A DNA stretch of 64,000 nt from the NCBI RefSeq assembly GCF_963675165.1, contig NC_087389.1:5752621-5816620 (forward strand). Reading direction: 5' to 3'. Made by a program: the position numbers and the translations under genes. Each line of letters begins with the position of its first letter. Positions within the stretch are counted from its first letter, which is position 1. The stretch comes from Halichondria panicea (Eukaryota; Porifera; Demospongiae; Suberitida; Halichondriidae). Below, one piece after another: positions 21,520 to 33,459 of the stretch. A model generated the notes under the pieces. That model ran no database searches, had not been told where the DNA came from, and saw only the letters and a list, made by a program, of their open reading frames with translations.

Positions 21520-22553
21520 CATCGAGGTTAGTTGAGCACAACCACTACTACTTTAGATCATCATAGCCCTCCTCCTTATGTCTCCTGTGTGCAGGGACAC
21601 TACATTAGTCACACCAACTACAACCCCAGAGGAGGATCGTCAGGGTCAAAAGGTCTAGTCTTAATCATAAAACTGCTTCTGGGGGACTTTCCACTCAGCT
21701 ATTGACCCTGACAATCCTCCTCTGCTCCAACCGCATGTGCAAATTCAACAGTCTCCTGTACAACACTTAGTATAAGTCACTTAATTCAACACCAGTTTAA
21801 CAACTTCCTTTCTCAAATTCAGGCGTTATTTTAACAACTTTACACACACAGTCAGAGTCACATATTCAACACAACCGTTGTATTACTGGCTGTTGTAAAT
21901 GAACTCACAGCTTGAAGCACCATCTCTCAATATCCTCCTCATAATTCTCCAGCAGTCGATGGCACTGCATTGAAACACACACAGCTTTATACATTGCAGG
22001 CACTCGTGTATGTATGTATGTCACTATATAACTCCCTAACAACCAATGAGGAGCATGGATACATAGTGACAGAGCTTACACACATTTTTATACATTGCAG
22101 GCACTCGTGTATGTACGTATGTCACTATATAACTCCCTAGCAACCAATGAGGAGCATGGATACATAGTGACAGAGCTTACATCATAATCTGAATGTTTAC
22201 AAACATCGTCCAGCATCTCGATCAATCGAACCTCACTGCAAGACCTCACTGCAAGAAAATAAAATCAACTTTTTAAGAGTGTTAGTGCAATTAGATGGAG
22301 GCTACCTGTTAGCGTAGGAGCCGAGTTTCTCCTGCTCCCAATTCGTGTCCCCACCAGCAAAGTTTGACTTGGCCGTGTCGTCCATCCTCTGGGGGGAGGG
22401 GCAGCGTATGAATTACCCCATACACCTCAACACATTTTAATAGATGTTCACACTCACTTTGTTGAAGGCTTGGACAAAGTCTTTGCATACTTTACATGAT
22501 GGTTTGACAGCCAGAGAGTAGCTGCCAGGAGGAGGACAATGAGTACCAAGGAT
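21520..22553 (-). pseudogene. CRELD amino-terminal exons with two in-frame stops
   Basis: Five phase-linked exons: 22458-22553 (PSCKVCKDFVQAFNK), 22306-22388 (SNFAGGDTNWEQEKLGSYA), 22181-22235 (VRLIEMLDDVCKHSDYD), 21909-21964 (CHRLLENYEEDIERWCF) and 21520-21584 (RHKEEGYDDLK then WLCSTNLD). These follow the CRELD amino-terminal domain in order, including the CxxC start, the GGxTxWE motif and CHRLLE. In the last exon two adjacent TAG codons sit between DLK and WLC, as if GTAGTA had been inserted. Everything else is intact. The gene is either dead, or this exon is skipped or edited by splicing. A signal-peptide exon was not identified. Confidence 0.8.
21978..22180. repeat. Tandem duplication, about 100 bp x2, inside a CRELD intron
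   Basis: The unit TACATTGCAGGCACTCGTGT ... GACAGAGCTTACA is present twice with very few differences, the second copy running into the donor of exon 22181-22235. Each unit also duplicates a CATTGCAG acceptor-like motif. Confidence 0.85.
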
Positions 22554-22976
22554 CTGTCGAGTGTATTCATACCCTTAAGCTGGCGTAGCTGTGATAGTCA
22601 CTCAACTCAGTTTAGAATGTAGAAAATGTGAAGATTGGTACGGGTCGTTTCACCCACCTGAATATTATAGCCTCGATCCCAGGCCGCACTTCCTATGCAT
22701 GGGGCCAGTGATGATGAAGGTACTCCAAACATGTGTTCAGTCTCTTGACTATAGAATCAATTGCAAGGCCAGGTCTTAGTGATTAATCGTGTGAGCGTTG
22801 CTATAGTGTTCATAATAATGATTGCGCATGCTCTTTTCACATTCCATCACAATAATTATAAGCAGACACATAAAACAGCATCAATAAAACAAAACGTTAA
22901 AGTAATTATTTCAGTTTTGTTCAGTTCTGCAATGAATCTACAAATGTGTGTAGCAGTGTCTCCTCTTTGCTACACT

Positions 22977-23375
22977 CTCAATGCATGAGCCACTCCAGTT
23001 TGATTGCCTTCGTACTTTCTCTTTCGAGTAGCATCGCTTTTTTCAGCAGTAGTGAGTTCGAGTCTTCCAAGCATGCTGGGTGTCATCTCAGCTACACAGT
23101 AGATGTCACTGTTGGGGATTTCTTGATCGAGCTGCTGATCAGTCACTCCAGTCTTCCTGCACACATCTTCCATTACAGAGGATGATTGCAATTTACATGA
23201 AGTTCAAAATCACTTTAAAGTCCTCCAAATCGTAATTGACTATTTATTGAGCAATGTATATAGCGCTATGTACTTACTATGATCATACACGTACGCTGTA
23301 TGTACTTACCAGAGTATTGCTGCTGATCACTCCTTCTCTCAGTCATTGTACAAGTTACCTCCCGTAAGCAGAGGA
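22977..23375 (-). pseudogene. Death-domain exon and mini-exon remnant
   Basis: 22977-23200 reads SSSVMEDVCRKTGVTDQQLD and IPNSDIYCVAEMTPSMLGRL, then stops early, missing the tryptophan helix that the 48608-48978 exon retains. The mini-exon at about 23311-23373 is a copy of the ERKSDQQQYS type but has extra bases (GCTTACGGG, GGTAACTTG) that break its frame. It is an orphan 3' end of a GTPase/Death gene with no GTPase exon nearby. Confidence 0.75.
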
Positions 23376-24769
23376 TCGTTTTCCTAATTATGGGTAAGCA
23401 AGTACGTACATGACATTGTAAGTACTTGTAATTGCTGTACAAGTACTTGTATAGTTTACTCATAATTTGAATCTCATATCTGCACAGCAGGTCAGGTTAA
23501 ACAGCTAGCCACCATACCTATTTGCAAAGCACCATAATGCATATAAATTATGTATGACCTGCATAATTACAGCTTCAACAAAAATTATACAACTAGCTTC
23601 ATAATTCCCAGCTCCTGAACCTATAAACATGCAGGACAAAGTTTATAGGCCTCTGAAGAATTCTCTACTAAGTATGAACTTCCCCCTGTGTTGCTACACC
23701 TAGCTTGAGGCATTATAATTAAGTTACTACCCACATGCAGGCACTTGACTCAAGAGGTTGGTATAGTAGGTTGGTACACAATCATTATTGTAAGGAATGA
23801 GCAATATAACTTGGTATAGCACGTACACTATATATGCAGACTAGCAACTTGATCTACTCAAGAAGTGAACAAGCAGTACATGTATAACTATAGCAATCAA
23901 GCAACAACTTGGTAAGAAATTTAGGTGGTACCATACACAAAACCAAGAGTTCATTAGGAAGAGTATGCAACTCCACTTAAAACTGTAGAAGGCGTTTCTT
24001 CCAACCTACGTCACAACCACCTAATGAACCTCTTGGCAAAACTAACTTAGGAGCTAGACAATAATTATGTACCACTATAGCGTGTACAGTACTTGCATGT
24101 ACTATTGACGTGCTTGCAGTCAGTGCTCTAACAAGGTCATCAGTTATCATCAAATCTTACTCTACAGTCCACCCTAATCCTATACGTGTACAGTGCTTTT
24201 CAAGTAGGCATGCACATGCAGACATGTTCGACCCATCAACAAAAACTTGGAAAGACAATCACCCATTAAATTTGGATGCACTTTCTATATAAATCTTATA
24301 CAGGACATTCCCTATTATAACTTATGCTAGTACCAGCACAGCACCCACTGAAATATCATTTATAGGCTCCCTGTACCGTATTGTTGTCATGGCGAGCATA
24401 TGGCCATGATGATTGCTGGCCCCATTCAGATCGTTACTACGTACATGTACGTGGTGACCCTCAAGCTGTAATGTCCAAGTATTTGCAAATCTGCAGAGGA
24501 ACAAACAAAATCATGAATAGGCCTAGTAGGTTTAGCAAGAAAAATTGAGCACAAGTGATGACACGAGAACAAAGAGCACCTGAGTGACTTGCAGAGAGCC
24601 AGCTTCTTCTTCAGTTCTGTGCATTGATTGTCATTAGCTCCTGTGATCGTAAGTAGCACAAAATTAAACTTAGCACGCAGTCTAAGTCGATTTATAGCAA
24701 TTATTTATGTCATGTGCATGCGTACGAAATAGTGTCGCTATGATAAAGCTTGTATTTCATTCCATACAG
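23376..24769. other. No firm gene; small inverted repeat at 23941-24033
   Basis: CCAAGAGTTCATTAGG at the left and CCTAATGAACCTCTTGG at the right form imperfect arms about 90 bases apart. Two minus-strand pieces near 24582-24645 (NDNQCTELKKKLALCKSL) and 24385-24495 (NTWTLQLEGHHVHV) have plausible splice sites and a faint kelch-like look. They are antisense to the next gene and unproven. Confidence 0.35.
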
Positions 24770-26012
24770 ACGAAGTTTACATGGAAAGATCCAATTGATA
24801 TATACCAAGGATCATTCCTTTCGAACTGCCATGCAGTCTTCATAAAGCACTTGAAGGAAGTTCATAGTAAGTTTTGACTTTCATATATATGGCAGATACT
24901 ATAATGCCATTTCCATTACGCCAACTAATTGCATGGCTGCAAGCGTTGCACTGCTGGCGTATATGCGTAGACAACATTTTGAATTTCCCGCTTGCCATTT
25001 TTCTTTTTGCAAAGAGTCACGTGATGGTTGCTATAGCTAGATACAACGACAAATCCAGTTAATTTCAAGACATTGTATGTAAGCAAGCTTAGAGTGGTCA
25101 GGCCAACTTATGTCTAGGTATCAAGGCTAACTATTTTAATTACAAAATTGAAATTGACAATCATTACCAGGAAACCTGGCTACATGTATAGAATCTCGAA
25201 TTCATTCCATCTTTTACTAATAATGTATTTTCTCCCAGACATTTCTGGATGCTTGTAAAACGGGTAATGTGGGTGTGGTTCTGGAGCTCATAATTTCAAC
25301 AGTCTCAAGGCTAACTATTTTCATTAATCGATTACAAAATTGACGATCATTACCAGGAAACCTGGCTATAGAATCTTGAACAGTATTATAACATGTACAT
25401 ACAATTTTTGTCATTGGGTGTTTACTAATAATGTATTTTCTCCCAGGCATTTCTGGATGCTTGTAAGACAGGTAATGTGGGTGTGGTTCTGGAGCTCATA
25501 ATTTCAACATAATCACGACCATTACCTATGATGTCAGTAACGACTGCATGCAGTTGGCATCCATGTAAAGCCGTATTTGCTAAGTTTGTTATGCTTGACA
25601 GCCCACTCCTTTAATTGTATGTGGTTAAGGACTGATCAACTTCCGAGCCTTTTTTATCCGTGATCTGTTTATCTATGATTCTTCAATTTACAGACGCCCT
25701 CGTACCCAGCCCCAACATAAAGTTTGTTGAAAATCAACTCCGAAACTTAGACTATGCAATTTGGCTACGATCTACCAAATATCCCACGGACATAGAAGAT
25801 CAAGGAGGTACGGACTTAGGTACGGCCGCGTGTTCGGGAGGGCAGGGACATAATTATAACAACAGTTGAGCGGCTTCTCGAAACTAACGTAAGTTTATTA
25901 CAGACATGATCGATAATTCATCGCTATATAACATTTTGTTACTCATGTTAACGATTATTTATCACAGTATTTTATTTTCTTGCAGAGGGAGCTACTACGA
26001 GTAATACGAGAG
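24770..26012 (+). CDS. Plus-strand gene fragment, family not recognised
   Basis: Exons with clean signals and matching phases: 24770-24866 (FTWKDPIDIYQGSFLSNCHA, phase 0-1), 25694-25807 (SPNIKFVENQLRNLDYAIWL, phase 1-1) and 25986-26012 (GATTSNTR, phase 1). Joined they give a continuous mixed alpha/beta-like sequence that I cannot place. Between them, two near-identical segments at 25239-25310 and 25447-25510 follow TCCCAG and read FLDACKTGNVGVVLELI, an ankyrin-like helix pair. These may be alternative exons or unrelated repeats. Upstream and downstream ends were not found. Confidence 0.5.
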
Positions 26013-26099
26013 GTAGTAAGTTTAGTCCCGTGCATACCTCCACGGCTTTCCACCAACATAAACTATAAACTCTTTAATTAAGAGACTACTCGTATTAGT

Positions 26100-26460
26100 G
26101 GATCGATGGCAACAAACACCCCGACAACGACTACTACCAATAAGCCACTAGCTATGTGCGATGCTATTACTACTGATAAATCTACGACACATACCATCAA
26201 GGATCGGCCCACTCCCCAAAGTACAAGGCAAGATTACCAGATTGAAGCAGAAGAACTAAATCCAAACTCGTCAGGGAGCCCCATACTACACCATTATAAA
26301 ATTAAACATCAAACAACTAAAAATCAAGCAACAAACACAAACACGAAAATTACGAGAGGGCAGGCAATTACTATCAAAATCTTTTTTTGGGGAGATCTTT
26401 TTTCATTCTTTTTTCCTAGGCTTTTGAGGGGACCTCGAAATAATAAATAATAATAAAGTT
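26100..26460. other. Low-complexity Thr/Asn-rich open stretch
   Basis: A plus-strand frame of about 114 codons rich in Thr, Asn and Lys, ending in a T-rich tract. Composition alone accounts for the open frame. No domain or splice support was found. Confidence 0.3.
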
Positions 26461-26469
26461 CAAACCAGC

Positions 26470-26790
26470 TATACCAGTTCAACGACAATGTTCAATCCAC
26501 AGTAGTCACAAGACATCTCAGGTTTCCAGGACATAAAGACCAGTTAACACATCTCAGAGATACAAGAGGACAATTAAGACCATGCAGCTATATAACAACG
26601 CTCATGCATAAGAGGTTTCCAGGACAACAAGACCGTTAACATATTTCAGAGGTTTCCAGGACAATAAGACCGTTAACACATCTCAGAGGTTTCCACGACA
26701 ACAAATACCGTTTAATAACACATCTCAGAGGTTACCAGGACAACAAGACCGTTAACACATCTCAGAGGTAGTTTTCAGTACAAGCACTAT
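26470..26790. repeat. Minisatellite, about 37-bp unit, roughly 6 copies
   Basis: Repeats of GGTTTCCAGGACAACAAGAC followed by CGTTAACACATCTCAGA, with variation in length and a few substitutions. No coding frame persists through it. Confidence 0.85.
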
Positions 26791-26929
26791 TATCAAATCA
26801 TTTTACTTTAATGGCAGACCACACTACTATAACTTAAAATAGTAAGAAATGGGTAGTGACCCCATAATACTATAATTAGAATAATAATGCGCATGGCAAT
26901 TGAGATGGTGAGATGCTGAGTCAGCTAGT

Positions 26930-27125
26930 AGATGTTGCCGTGCTCACGAGTTCAAGTTGTCTTCGCTTCAATCATCCGGGGAGGTAACCCAGTATTAGGT
27001 GTTGCCGTGCTCACGAGTTCAAGTTGTCTTCGCTTCAATCATCAGGGGAGGTGACCCAGTATTAGGTGTTGCCGTGCTCACGAGTTCAAGTTGTCTTCGC
27101 TTCAATCATCAGGGGAGGTGATTTA
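26930..27125. repeat. 66-bp tandem repeat, three copies
   Basis: The unit GTGTTGCCGTGCTCACGAGT ... GGGGAGGTGACCCAGTATTAG is nearly invariant across three copies, the last ending in GATTTAAAAT. The copies are more uniform than in the adjacent minisatellite, suggesting recent expansion. Confidence 0.9.
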
Positions 27126-27129
27126 AAAT

Positions 27130-28224
27130 TATGTTTATCCAGCGAAATTGTTTATCCAGCGAAATGATCGACATATCCATATTGTGGTGGTGTCAAAGAT
27201 TTGAGACTTCCCACAGTATTAGTGACGATCGAGACATCAGGAGATAGCGAAAATTAAGCCCCTCGAAATTTTTCCCTATACGGTAGGCTTCTGCTTTACA
27301 TCGGAGAGCGATCGAGGTCCGGTGGTAAGTTGTGTGTACTTTCACTAGCATCAAGTTCATAAAATGTCCCAGTATAGCGTTGAGAAGTATTAGTGGCCAT
27401 AGGTGGGAGGGGTCAGGGCTGCAATGGAGATTTATCCCACGTGCACTGAATGATATAGCGGAGGTCTTACATCTGGAGGAGGCTTTTGCAACATCGTAAG
27501 GAGAGGGCAATTACATAATTATAGTCATATCAGTTGAAAGTTGAAATTTGAGATGAATCCGGTAGTTTCTGGCCTGACATCAGTTGAGCGATAGCATCGA
27601 AGAATGTCACCCAAGGAGAGTATGAGAGATGGAATGATGTGGAGCATAACATAATTATGACGAGGGGGGTGAAAGTAATCATGACTGTACAACGAATGCT
27701 GTAGTTTGCCTTAGTTAACATGAGAGATAGAAATAGCTCTAGGTTTTGCATGCTAATTATAAGGATGATCAAAAATAATGTGGAAGACAATGTGACATCA
27801 GGGATAAAGTCATGACAACACAAAGTGTTAGAGACAAAAATTAACAACGAGCTTGAAATGATATGGTCTATCACCGAATTACAAACTGATAATGTGGGTG
27901 AGTTAACGACAGTTAATGCATGTAATGATGTGTAGACCACATTGGAATTAGTATCAAAATAATAATAATAATAATAATAACAATATAGCACATGGCCTGC
28001 CTTATTTTTAGGGAGAAATTGAAGATTCCATTTTATATCTCTCCACGATCCCGAGAAACAACCAGTCCAAGAGACAGCTAAATTTAAGCAACCAGTCTAA
28101 GCTCGGCAATAAAAAGCACCTATCGTATAACAGAGTACGTTACATCTATTCCAGTCAGTGTAATCAACTTCCCGTCAAACGATATTCCGCAATAAAAAGT
28201 ACCCATAACCTAATACTTACAAGC
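27130..28224. other. No assigned gene; long hydrophobic minus-strand frame
   Basis: A minus-strand open frame at 27530-27991 is rich in Leu, Ile, Ser and Phe and could encode several membrane segments (LFLIILIISMQNLELFLSL). Another frame is at 27193-27510. Neither shows a recognised family, clear exon borders or a second copy in the window. Confidence 0.3.
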
Positions 28225-28690
28225 ACAATCCATACGTAGGAATAGAGAGATCCACCAAAGAAACTGCACAACCTATGTATTCCATCGAAACAATTTATAA
28301 TTAAACTTAAAATTGGTCCCCTTCTAATTATGAATATTAATATTTAGCCTGCCCTGAAATCAAACAACTTACAAACATCAATTGTCCCTCCCACAAGCAC
28401 TGCTGTATATGTCCTTTGCGCGTATTCTTAGCGTGATATTCTTAGCGTGTATTATTCTGATATTTTTTTAAGTACAATCCGTACGTAGCAATGGAGATCC
28501 ACCAAAGAAACTGAACAACCTATGTATTCCCTATACAATCGAAATAAACTTAAAATTGGTCCCCTCCTAATTATGAACATTAACAAAAGCTTGCCCTCAA
28601 ATCAAACAACTCACGAACATCAATTGTCCCTCCCATAAGCACTGCTGTATAATTATGTCCTTTGCGCGTATTCTTAGCGTGTATTATATT
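28225..28690. repeat. Direct duplication, about 220 bp x2
   Basis: GATCCACCAAAGAAACTG ... TGTCCTTTGCGCGTATTCTT is present at about 28225-28432 and 28472-28680. The repeat adjoins the donor of the CRELD EGF exon at 28706, which therefore has an altered donor (GTGTTA). Confidence 0.8.
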
Positions 28691-28705
28691 ATTATAATAT
28701 AACAC

Positions 28706-28935
28706 CCTGACAGCGATGTTTCCCCGGGGTGTTGAGACAGTAGGTACCCCAGATGGAGTCATCTTCTCTACACTCATCAATATCTGGTGGGCCAGGGTGA
28801 GTCACACTGTGTACTAGTACAAGCCAGTCTCCTCACCTGTACAAGATCCCTCCACCTCCTCATATCACAGGGCACACTCCTTACAGCTGTCAGCCCCCAG
28901 ACCACCACACTCTGTCAGGCATGCCTTATCACACA
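28706..28935 (-). pseudogene. CRELD fragment, copy 2 (two exons)
   Basis: 28837-28935 is the fullest copy of the furin-like exon (CDKACLTECGGLGADSCKEC). 28706-28783 is the EGF exon (DIDECREDDSIWGTYCLNTP), in which six missing bases replace a cysteine with tryptophan. Frames are open. The EGF domain lacks one of its six cysteines and the donor is weak. With no neighbouring CRELD exons, it is probably a non-functional fragment. Confidence 0.75.
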
Positions 28936-29471
28936 CTGCATGGATGCATGTGCGTGGGTGTGCGTGGGTGTGTGTGTGGGGAGATGGTGAAAGTACATGT
29001 CACTGTGGGTCACATGTAAATTATGACATTATTATGTTGAAGAGCTTATGGTTGAGTCATGTGACCACCACCTTAGGGTCCCGCCCACACCACAAGATCT
29101 GGTGCATGAGTGAGAGTTTGAAATAAAAGTATCGCCATGGTACAAAAAGTTAAGGGTTAGCTAATATTTAAGGGGCTCTCCCTGCAAGTGCAGAAAATTA
29201 CCGTTCGATTAGTTAATGCTTAACTACATTTTCTGGTGAGCATATACAGTCAGTGGAGATAGTCAGACCATATAGGGAGAATACACGGATGACTGCAAAC
29301 ATGTTATTAGCGGAAATTCTAAGACTTTAACTATGGAAAGTGAACTGTTTATTGAAGTGTGTCTGCTAATTTCATGTGCTTCTATTGAGTTGGGACTTCC
29401 CCTGATTATAATGCCTGATTATAAGAGGTGTCTTTATTTCAAGGGTGGTCAGTGTAGCCACACCCCCTCAC

Positions 29472-29759
29472 CTGTAATGGCGTGCTGTATCTTCCTCTTC
29501 CTCTCTAGGATGCTCCTCTCCTGGTCCTCCACTGACTTGTGATAGAGCTACTCACCACACAGCCTCATCTGACAACACACCTGAACGTCGAACAGGGGAC
29601 AATGGCAATTTGATTATGTTGGATTAAATAAATGCTGTACTAGTGCTGCTCATAGACCACACTTACAGGGTAGACTCTCTTTAAGCCTGCAATCAATATC
29701 CTAGCTGTCTCCAGCTCTTCATCCTTCATTGATTCTTGCTTCTTTTGTTTCTGATCCAC
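29472..29759 (-). pseudogene. Unassigned coiled-coil exon cluster X, copy 2
   Basis: The best copy of this unit. Exon 29667-29759 (31 codons, phase 0) reads KQKKQESMKDEELETARILI and ends GLKRVYP before GTAAGT. A short piece near 29557-29582 and exon 29472-29547 (VEDQERSILERKRKIQHVI) follow. The last two are separated by GTGAGTAGCTCTATCACAAGTCAG, which begins GT, ends AG and, if removed, joins the frames; an intron of 24 bases would be extraordinary. I do not recognise the family; high charge suggests coiled coil. Confidence 0.45.
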
Positions 29760-29790
29760 CTGGCATATCGCATGATGCTAGCCAGCAAAA

Positions 29791-29858
29791 GTAGTGGGAG
29801 GGGAGGGGCTGGTGTTTTATTCTTCATTTCCAAACACCAGCCCCTCCCCTCCCACTAG
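29791..29858. repeat. GC-rich hairpin, copy 2
   Basis: Shorter version of the 3739-3826 hairpin. Arms AGTGGGAGGGGAGGGGCTGG and complement flank a short AT-rich centre whose two halves no longer pair perfectly. Confidence 0.85.
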
Positions 29859-29944
29859 AAAAGGCCTGTATAGATCTATTTCTCTGGATCTATTTAGGCC
29901 TTTCTGTGATCTACAATTGTTAATTGTCTCTCAAAAATGATAGC

Positions 29945-30440
29945 TGCAAGAGAATGCAGTCTGCCGCCTTTATGCAGCTTTATGCAACTTATACTGCCTT
30001 TATGCAGCCTGTGCATACGCAGCCACTGCCTTTATGCAGCCGGGTGGACTGGCCATCCGCTTTGTTTTTACTTACGTATAATTATACGATCTCTTTTTTA
30101 TTTCAAAAAAGGCGCCAGACATGAATAGAAGCAACATAAATTTATTGTAAGCAACATGATACTGCCTTGATGCAGTCTGTTGTGCCTTATATATGCAACC
30201 TGCTGCCTTGATTGCAGCCTGCTGCCTTATATGCAATTAACCTTCTGCCTTGATGCAGCCTGTTGCCTTGATGCAACCAAATTTATTGTAAGCAACATGA
30301 TACTGCCTTGATGCAGTCTGTTGTGCCTTATATGCAACCTGCTGCCTTATATGCAATTAACCTTCTGCCTTGATGCAGCCTGTTGCCTTGATGCAACCTA
30401 TACTGCCTTGATGCAGTCTGTTGCCTTTATAATTAACTAG
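29945..30440. repeat. TGCCTT(N)ATGCAGCC minisatellite
   Basis: More than fifteen imperfect copies of a 15-18 base unit TGCCTTGATGCAGCCTG, with a larger internal duplication (GTAAGCAACATGATACTGCC at about 30143 and 30290). Some units read TTTATGCAG, others TTGATGCAACC. No constant frame is maintained. Confidence 0.85.
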
Positions 30441-30836
30441 ATAGCTTATAAGACAACAGAAAATGTATTACACTTTAGTATAGCTGACTGTTAGTGATAC
30501 ACCATTATATCCATATAGATACTGTAATTTATAGTATCTATGATTATATCTATGGCAAAACTTCATTAATCCAAGTTTCCGGTAATCGCTATAATATACA
30601 TGCATGTATATAGTTACACATAATGTTATTACAATAGTCACGCTTAGAAACAAATTTATGCAATGAATAAAGTAGCTATTATAATTATATATCTGAGACC
30701 TGTAACAACACATTATTATAATAATTATTATTACCATACATGCACTTAAACTAGTTGAAGAAACTGTGTCACAGATTTCAAAGCGTTCGTATCGAATTTT
30801 AGTGAGTTCCATTCTCTAATAAATATTATTCTTGGG

Positions 30837-31075
30837 AAATAAGAGTAATAGTATATACCGTATATACCGTATATAGCGGGTATATTTCGATGGTATAAAT
30901 TTTCGCGGATGTGGCTTTAGAAAGGTTTTCGCGGATTTAATTTTCGTTGAATAGCGCCTTTTTTGCAGCATGCATGATGAAATATTAAATTCGCGGTTAT
31001 AAATGTTCGCGGTTCATGCCTAATCCGCGAAAACCACGAACATTTATACCGTCGAAATATATACTGTGTTAGCAT
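30837..31075. mobile_element. MITE-like element, TTCGCGG family, copy 1
   Basis: A palindromic segment beginning ACCGTATATAGCGGGTATAT with internal inverted GATTTTCGCGGAT-type blocks. An inverse-orientation relative lies at 31976-32175. No coding capacity. Confidence 0.7.
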
Positions 31076-31697
31076 ATCTGCATGTGATGATACTGGGCTC
31101 TCTGTATAATTATATAAAACCATGCAGTTTGTCTTTTTGCACTTTCCCTTATGTGCAGTGACCAATTCAAGATAGGTCTGCCGAAAAAATTATACCAAGG
31201 TATACTAACCAGTAGCTATTTGGTTGTTATTATTGTCGAGTGGAATAGCTGATTCGAAAAACCATGCGCTTAACAGCATTTATAATTACCTTTTTTTCAA
31301 TCGCATAAAGATAATAATACAGTAGATCTATTATAGCACACAATTTTGGAGGAAATGTTTTTAACAACAATCATGGTCATGCAATCATTACCCAACCGAA
31401 CTTTTAACAGTGAATGTGTTCGGCATGCACACTTTGATGCCTGGCATGGCATGCAGCAATGCAAAAATGCTCATTTATGATAATTATAATAATACAAAAA
31501 AAACCTATTGCTAATAATTATATATGCTAGCTATATATAATTATAGTAGCTTTATTTTTTTTAAATTGACATCTCTACCGAGGCATCAGCAACCGTGGTG
31601 CTTTCATTATAAGTGATATATCCTACAACAATTCAATATTAAACAAACATCTCTTTGGGAATAGCTATATTATGTCTCTTTAGTAATCATTTTTCAG

Positions 31698-32478
31698 ATA
31701 GTTTCGTCAGTGCTGAAAAAGTTGTTAAAAAGTTGCTGAAGAGACGTGTGAAGAAAACGAGATCGCCTGATTGGTACACTGCGCTTGATTTGATCACGAT
31801 GTTTATCAAGATCAACACCATCTACTCGGCTATTGTTGGGATGACACAATCCACTGATTTCTGCAGCAGCACTGAAGTTGCTGCAAGCTCAGTTTTCCTG
31901 TCCATCTGTGTTCTACTGGGTATTGCTAGCGAGTTAATCGATGCTTTGGATACAAATTTAAAGAGCAACAAAGAATACCGTATATATATATAGTAGAGGG
32001 TATAATAATGTTCGTGGTTTTTGCGGATTAAGCATGAACCGCGAATTTAATATTTCATGCATGCATGCTGCAAAAAAGGCGCTATTCCACAAAAATTAAA
32101 TCCGCGAAAACTTTTCTAAAGGCACATCCGCGAAAATTTATACCCTCGAATTATACCCGCTAATATACGGTATATCAATAAGTCATTCAATCAATTGGTA
32201 ACTATCGGCATGATTCTTATTGTCACTATTTGCCTTCCCTTTTATTTACGGCCGATAATTTCCAGCCTCTCGATTGTGCGTTCAGTTGTGACACCATTGT
32301 TACCACATGCAACCGGACGGCCAACAGTGGAGTTAGACTGGGGTTTACCCTAACCGCACTTATTATCGTCCTCATCTTCTCCGGTGTTTATTTCTATCAT
32401 GTTCGATTAGCTGAAATAAATCGAAAGAAGCTGAAGAGTAACATTGTTATAATTACTGGGAAAGAAACAGTGGTGTAG
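31698..32478 (+). CDS. Possible membrane protein, two exons, family unknown
   Basis: Exon 1 starts after TTTTTCAG at 31698 and reads basic VVKKLLKRRVKK, then a hydrophobic segment SSVFLSICVLLGIASELI, running to about 31975. Exon 2 starts after TTTCCAG at 32266: a cysteine-containing stretch DCAFSCDTIVTTCN, one transmembrane helix FTLTALIIVLIFSGVYFY, and a short basic tail ending VIITGKETVV and TAG. A MITE-like element lies between them. The donor of exon 1 is not clear and the phases are not proven to match. Confidence 0.4.
31976..32175. mobile_element. MITE-like element, TTCGCGG family, inverted copy 2
   Basis: Starts ACCGTATATATATATAG and ends AATATACGGTA, with the same GCGGATTAAGCATGAACCGC core as copy 1 in reverse orientation. 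It sits between the two exons of the membrane-protein candidate, its left end inside the open frame. Confidence 0.75.
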
Positions 32479-32718
32479 AATTTTAAATTTTTCATTATAA
32501 TTATCAAGTTGTATTGTCATAATTATAATTATGCTTTTTCTCAGAATTAACTATAATCAGGAGTAGCTATACATAAAGCTAATCAAACTTAATGATTCAA
32601 AGTTCCTAATATGTAGGTATGCAGTGAAAGTGATATAAGGTCTGAAGTGGTGTGGTCCATATTGTGCCCCGCATTATTGTTATCACTCCTAAAAGGGGTG
32701 GGGCTGGTCTTGCAGGTA

Positions 32719-33103
32719 CAGTAGACTTTCGCTATTCCGGCTCTCTGGAGTAAGGCCACCTCGATATACCGGCCATTTGGCTTGGCAGGGAATGCTAGCT
32801 ATATGTTTACTGCAAACAACTCACCCTGAACTACGGCCACTCGTTTAACGGCCAGTGCTGGCTGTCAGGTTTTCAACGTAATTTTATACGTATATTTCGG
32901 CCGGATATGACGTTGTGGGTGTGGTTTAGCAAATAAAATTGGATTACACTTAAATAGAGAACAGAATGATTCCTTATCCCTCGAGACAAGAACTGCAAAA
33001 GTAGTATTAGATTCGAGGTAAGGTCGTTAAGCCGCGGCTATTTCCTGAGCTGCAGCCACCTCGCTATTCCGGCCAAGCTGCATGAGTGACCGAGAGTCTA
33101 CTG
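32719..33103. mobile_element. Pogo/Tigger-like MITE with TA target duplication
   Basis: CAGTAGACTTTCGCTATTCC at the left and the complement of CAGTAGACTCTCGGTCACTC at the right are flanked by TA on both sides (32717-32718 and 33104-33105). Subterminal GGCCACCTCG and CTATTCCGGCC blocks are repeated in both halves. At 385 bases it has no transposase and would be mobilised in trans. The CAGTxGACTCTCG terminus is typical of pogo/Tigger elements by recall. Confidence 0.8.
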
Positions 33104-33459
33104 TACACTGTTATAGGAATGCTATGAACTTTACTTCCAACTTTAGGTATTGAAGAGTCTCACACTAGGCCCTCATAACATTATTTTTACCATTATTCTA
33201 TTAATTCTCGGATCGAAAAATGTGCTTATTATTAAAAATCCAAAAATTAATGCGACATAATAATTATAACATAAACACAGCACACATGCAAAGCTAACTG
33301 ACACATGTACACAACATTTTTAATATAATCATGATTCTCATAATAATTATTGGTGATAATCCTTCAAGCCATGAAAAGGTTGTTATGCAAAACTTAATGT
33401 AATGATCTTTACCAAAAATGGACATTGACATTGATTGCTATTAATTTATCTACACCTAC

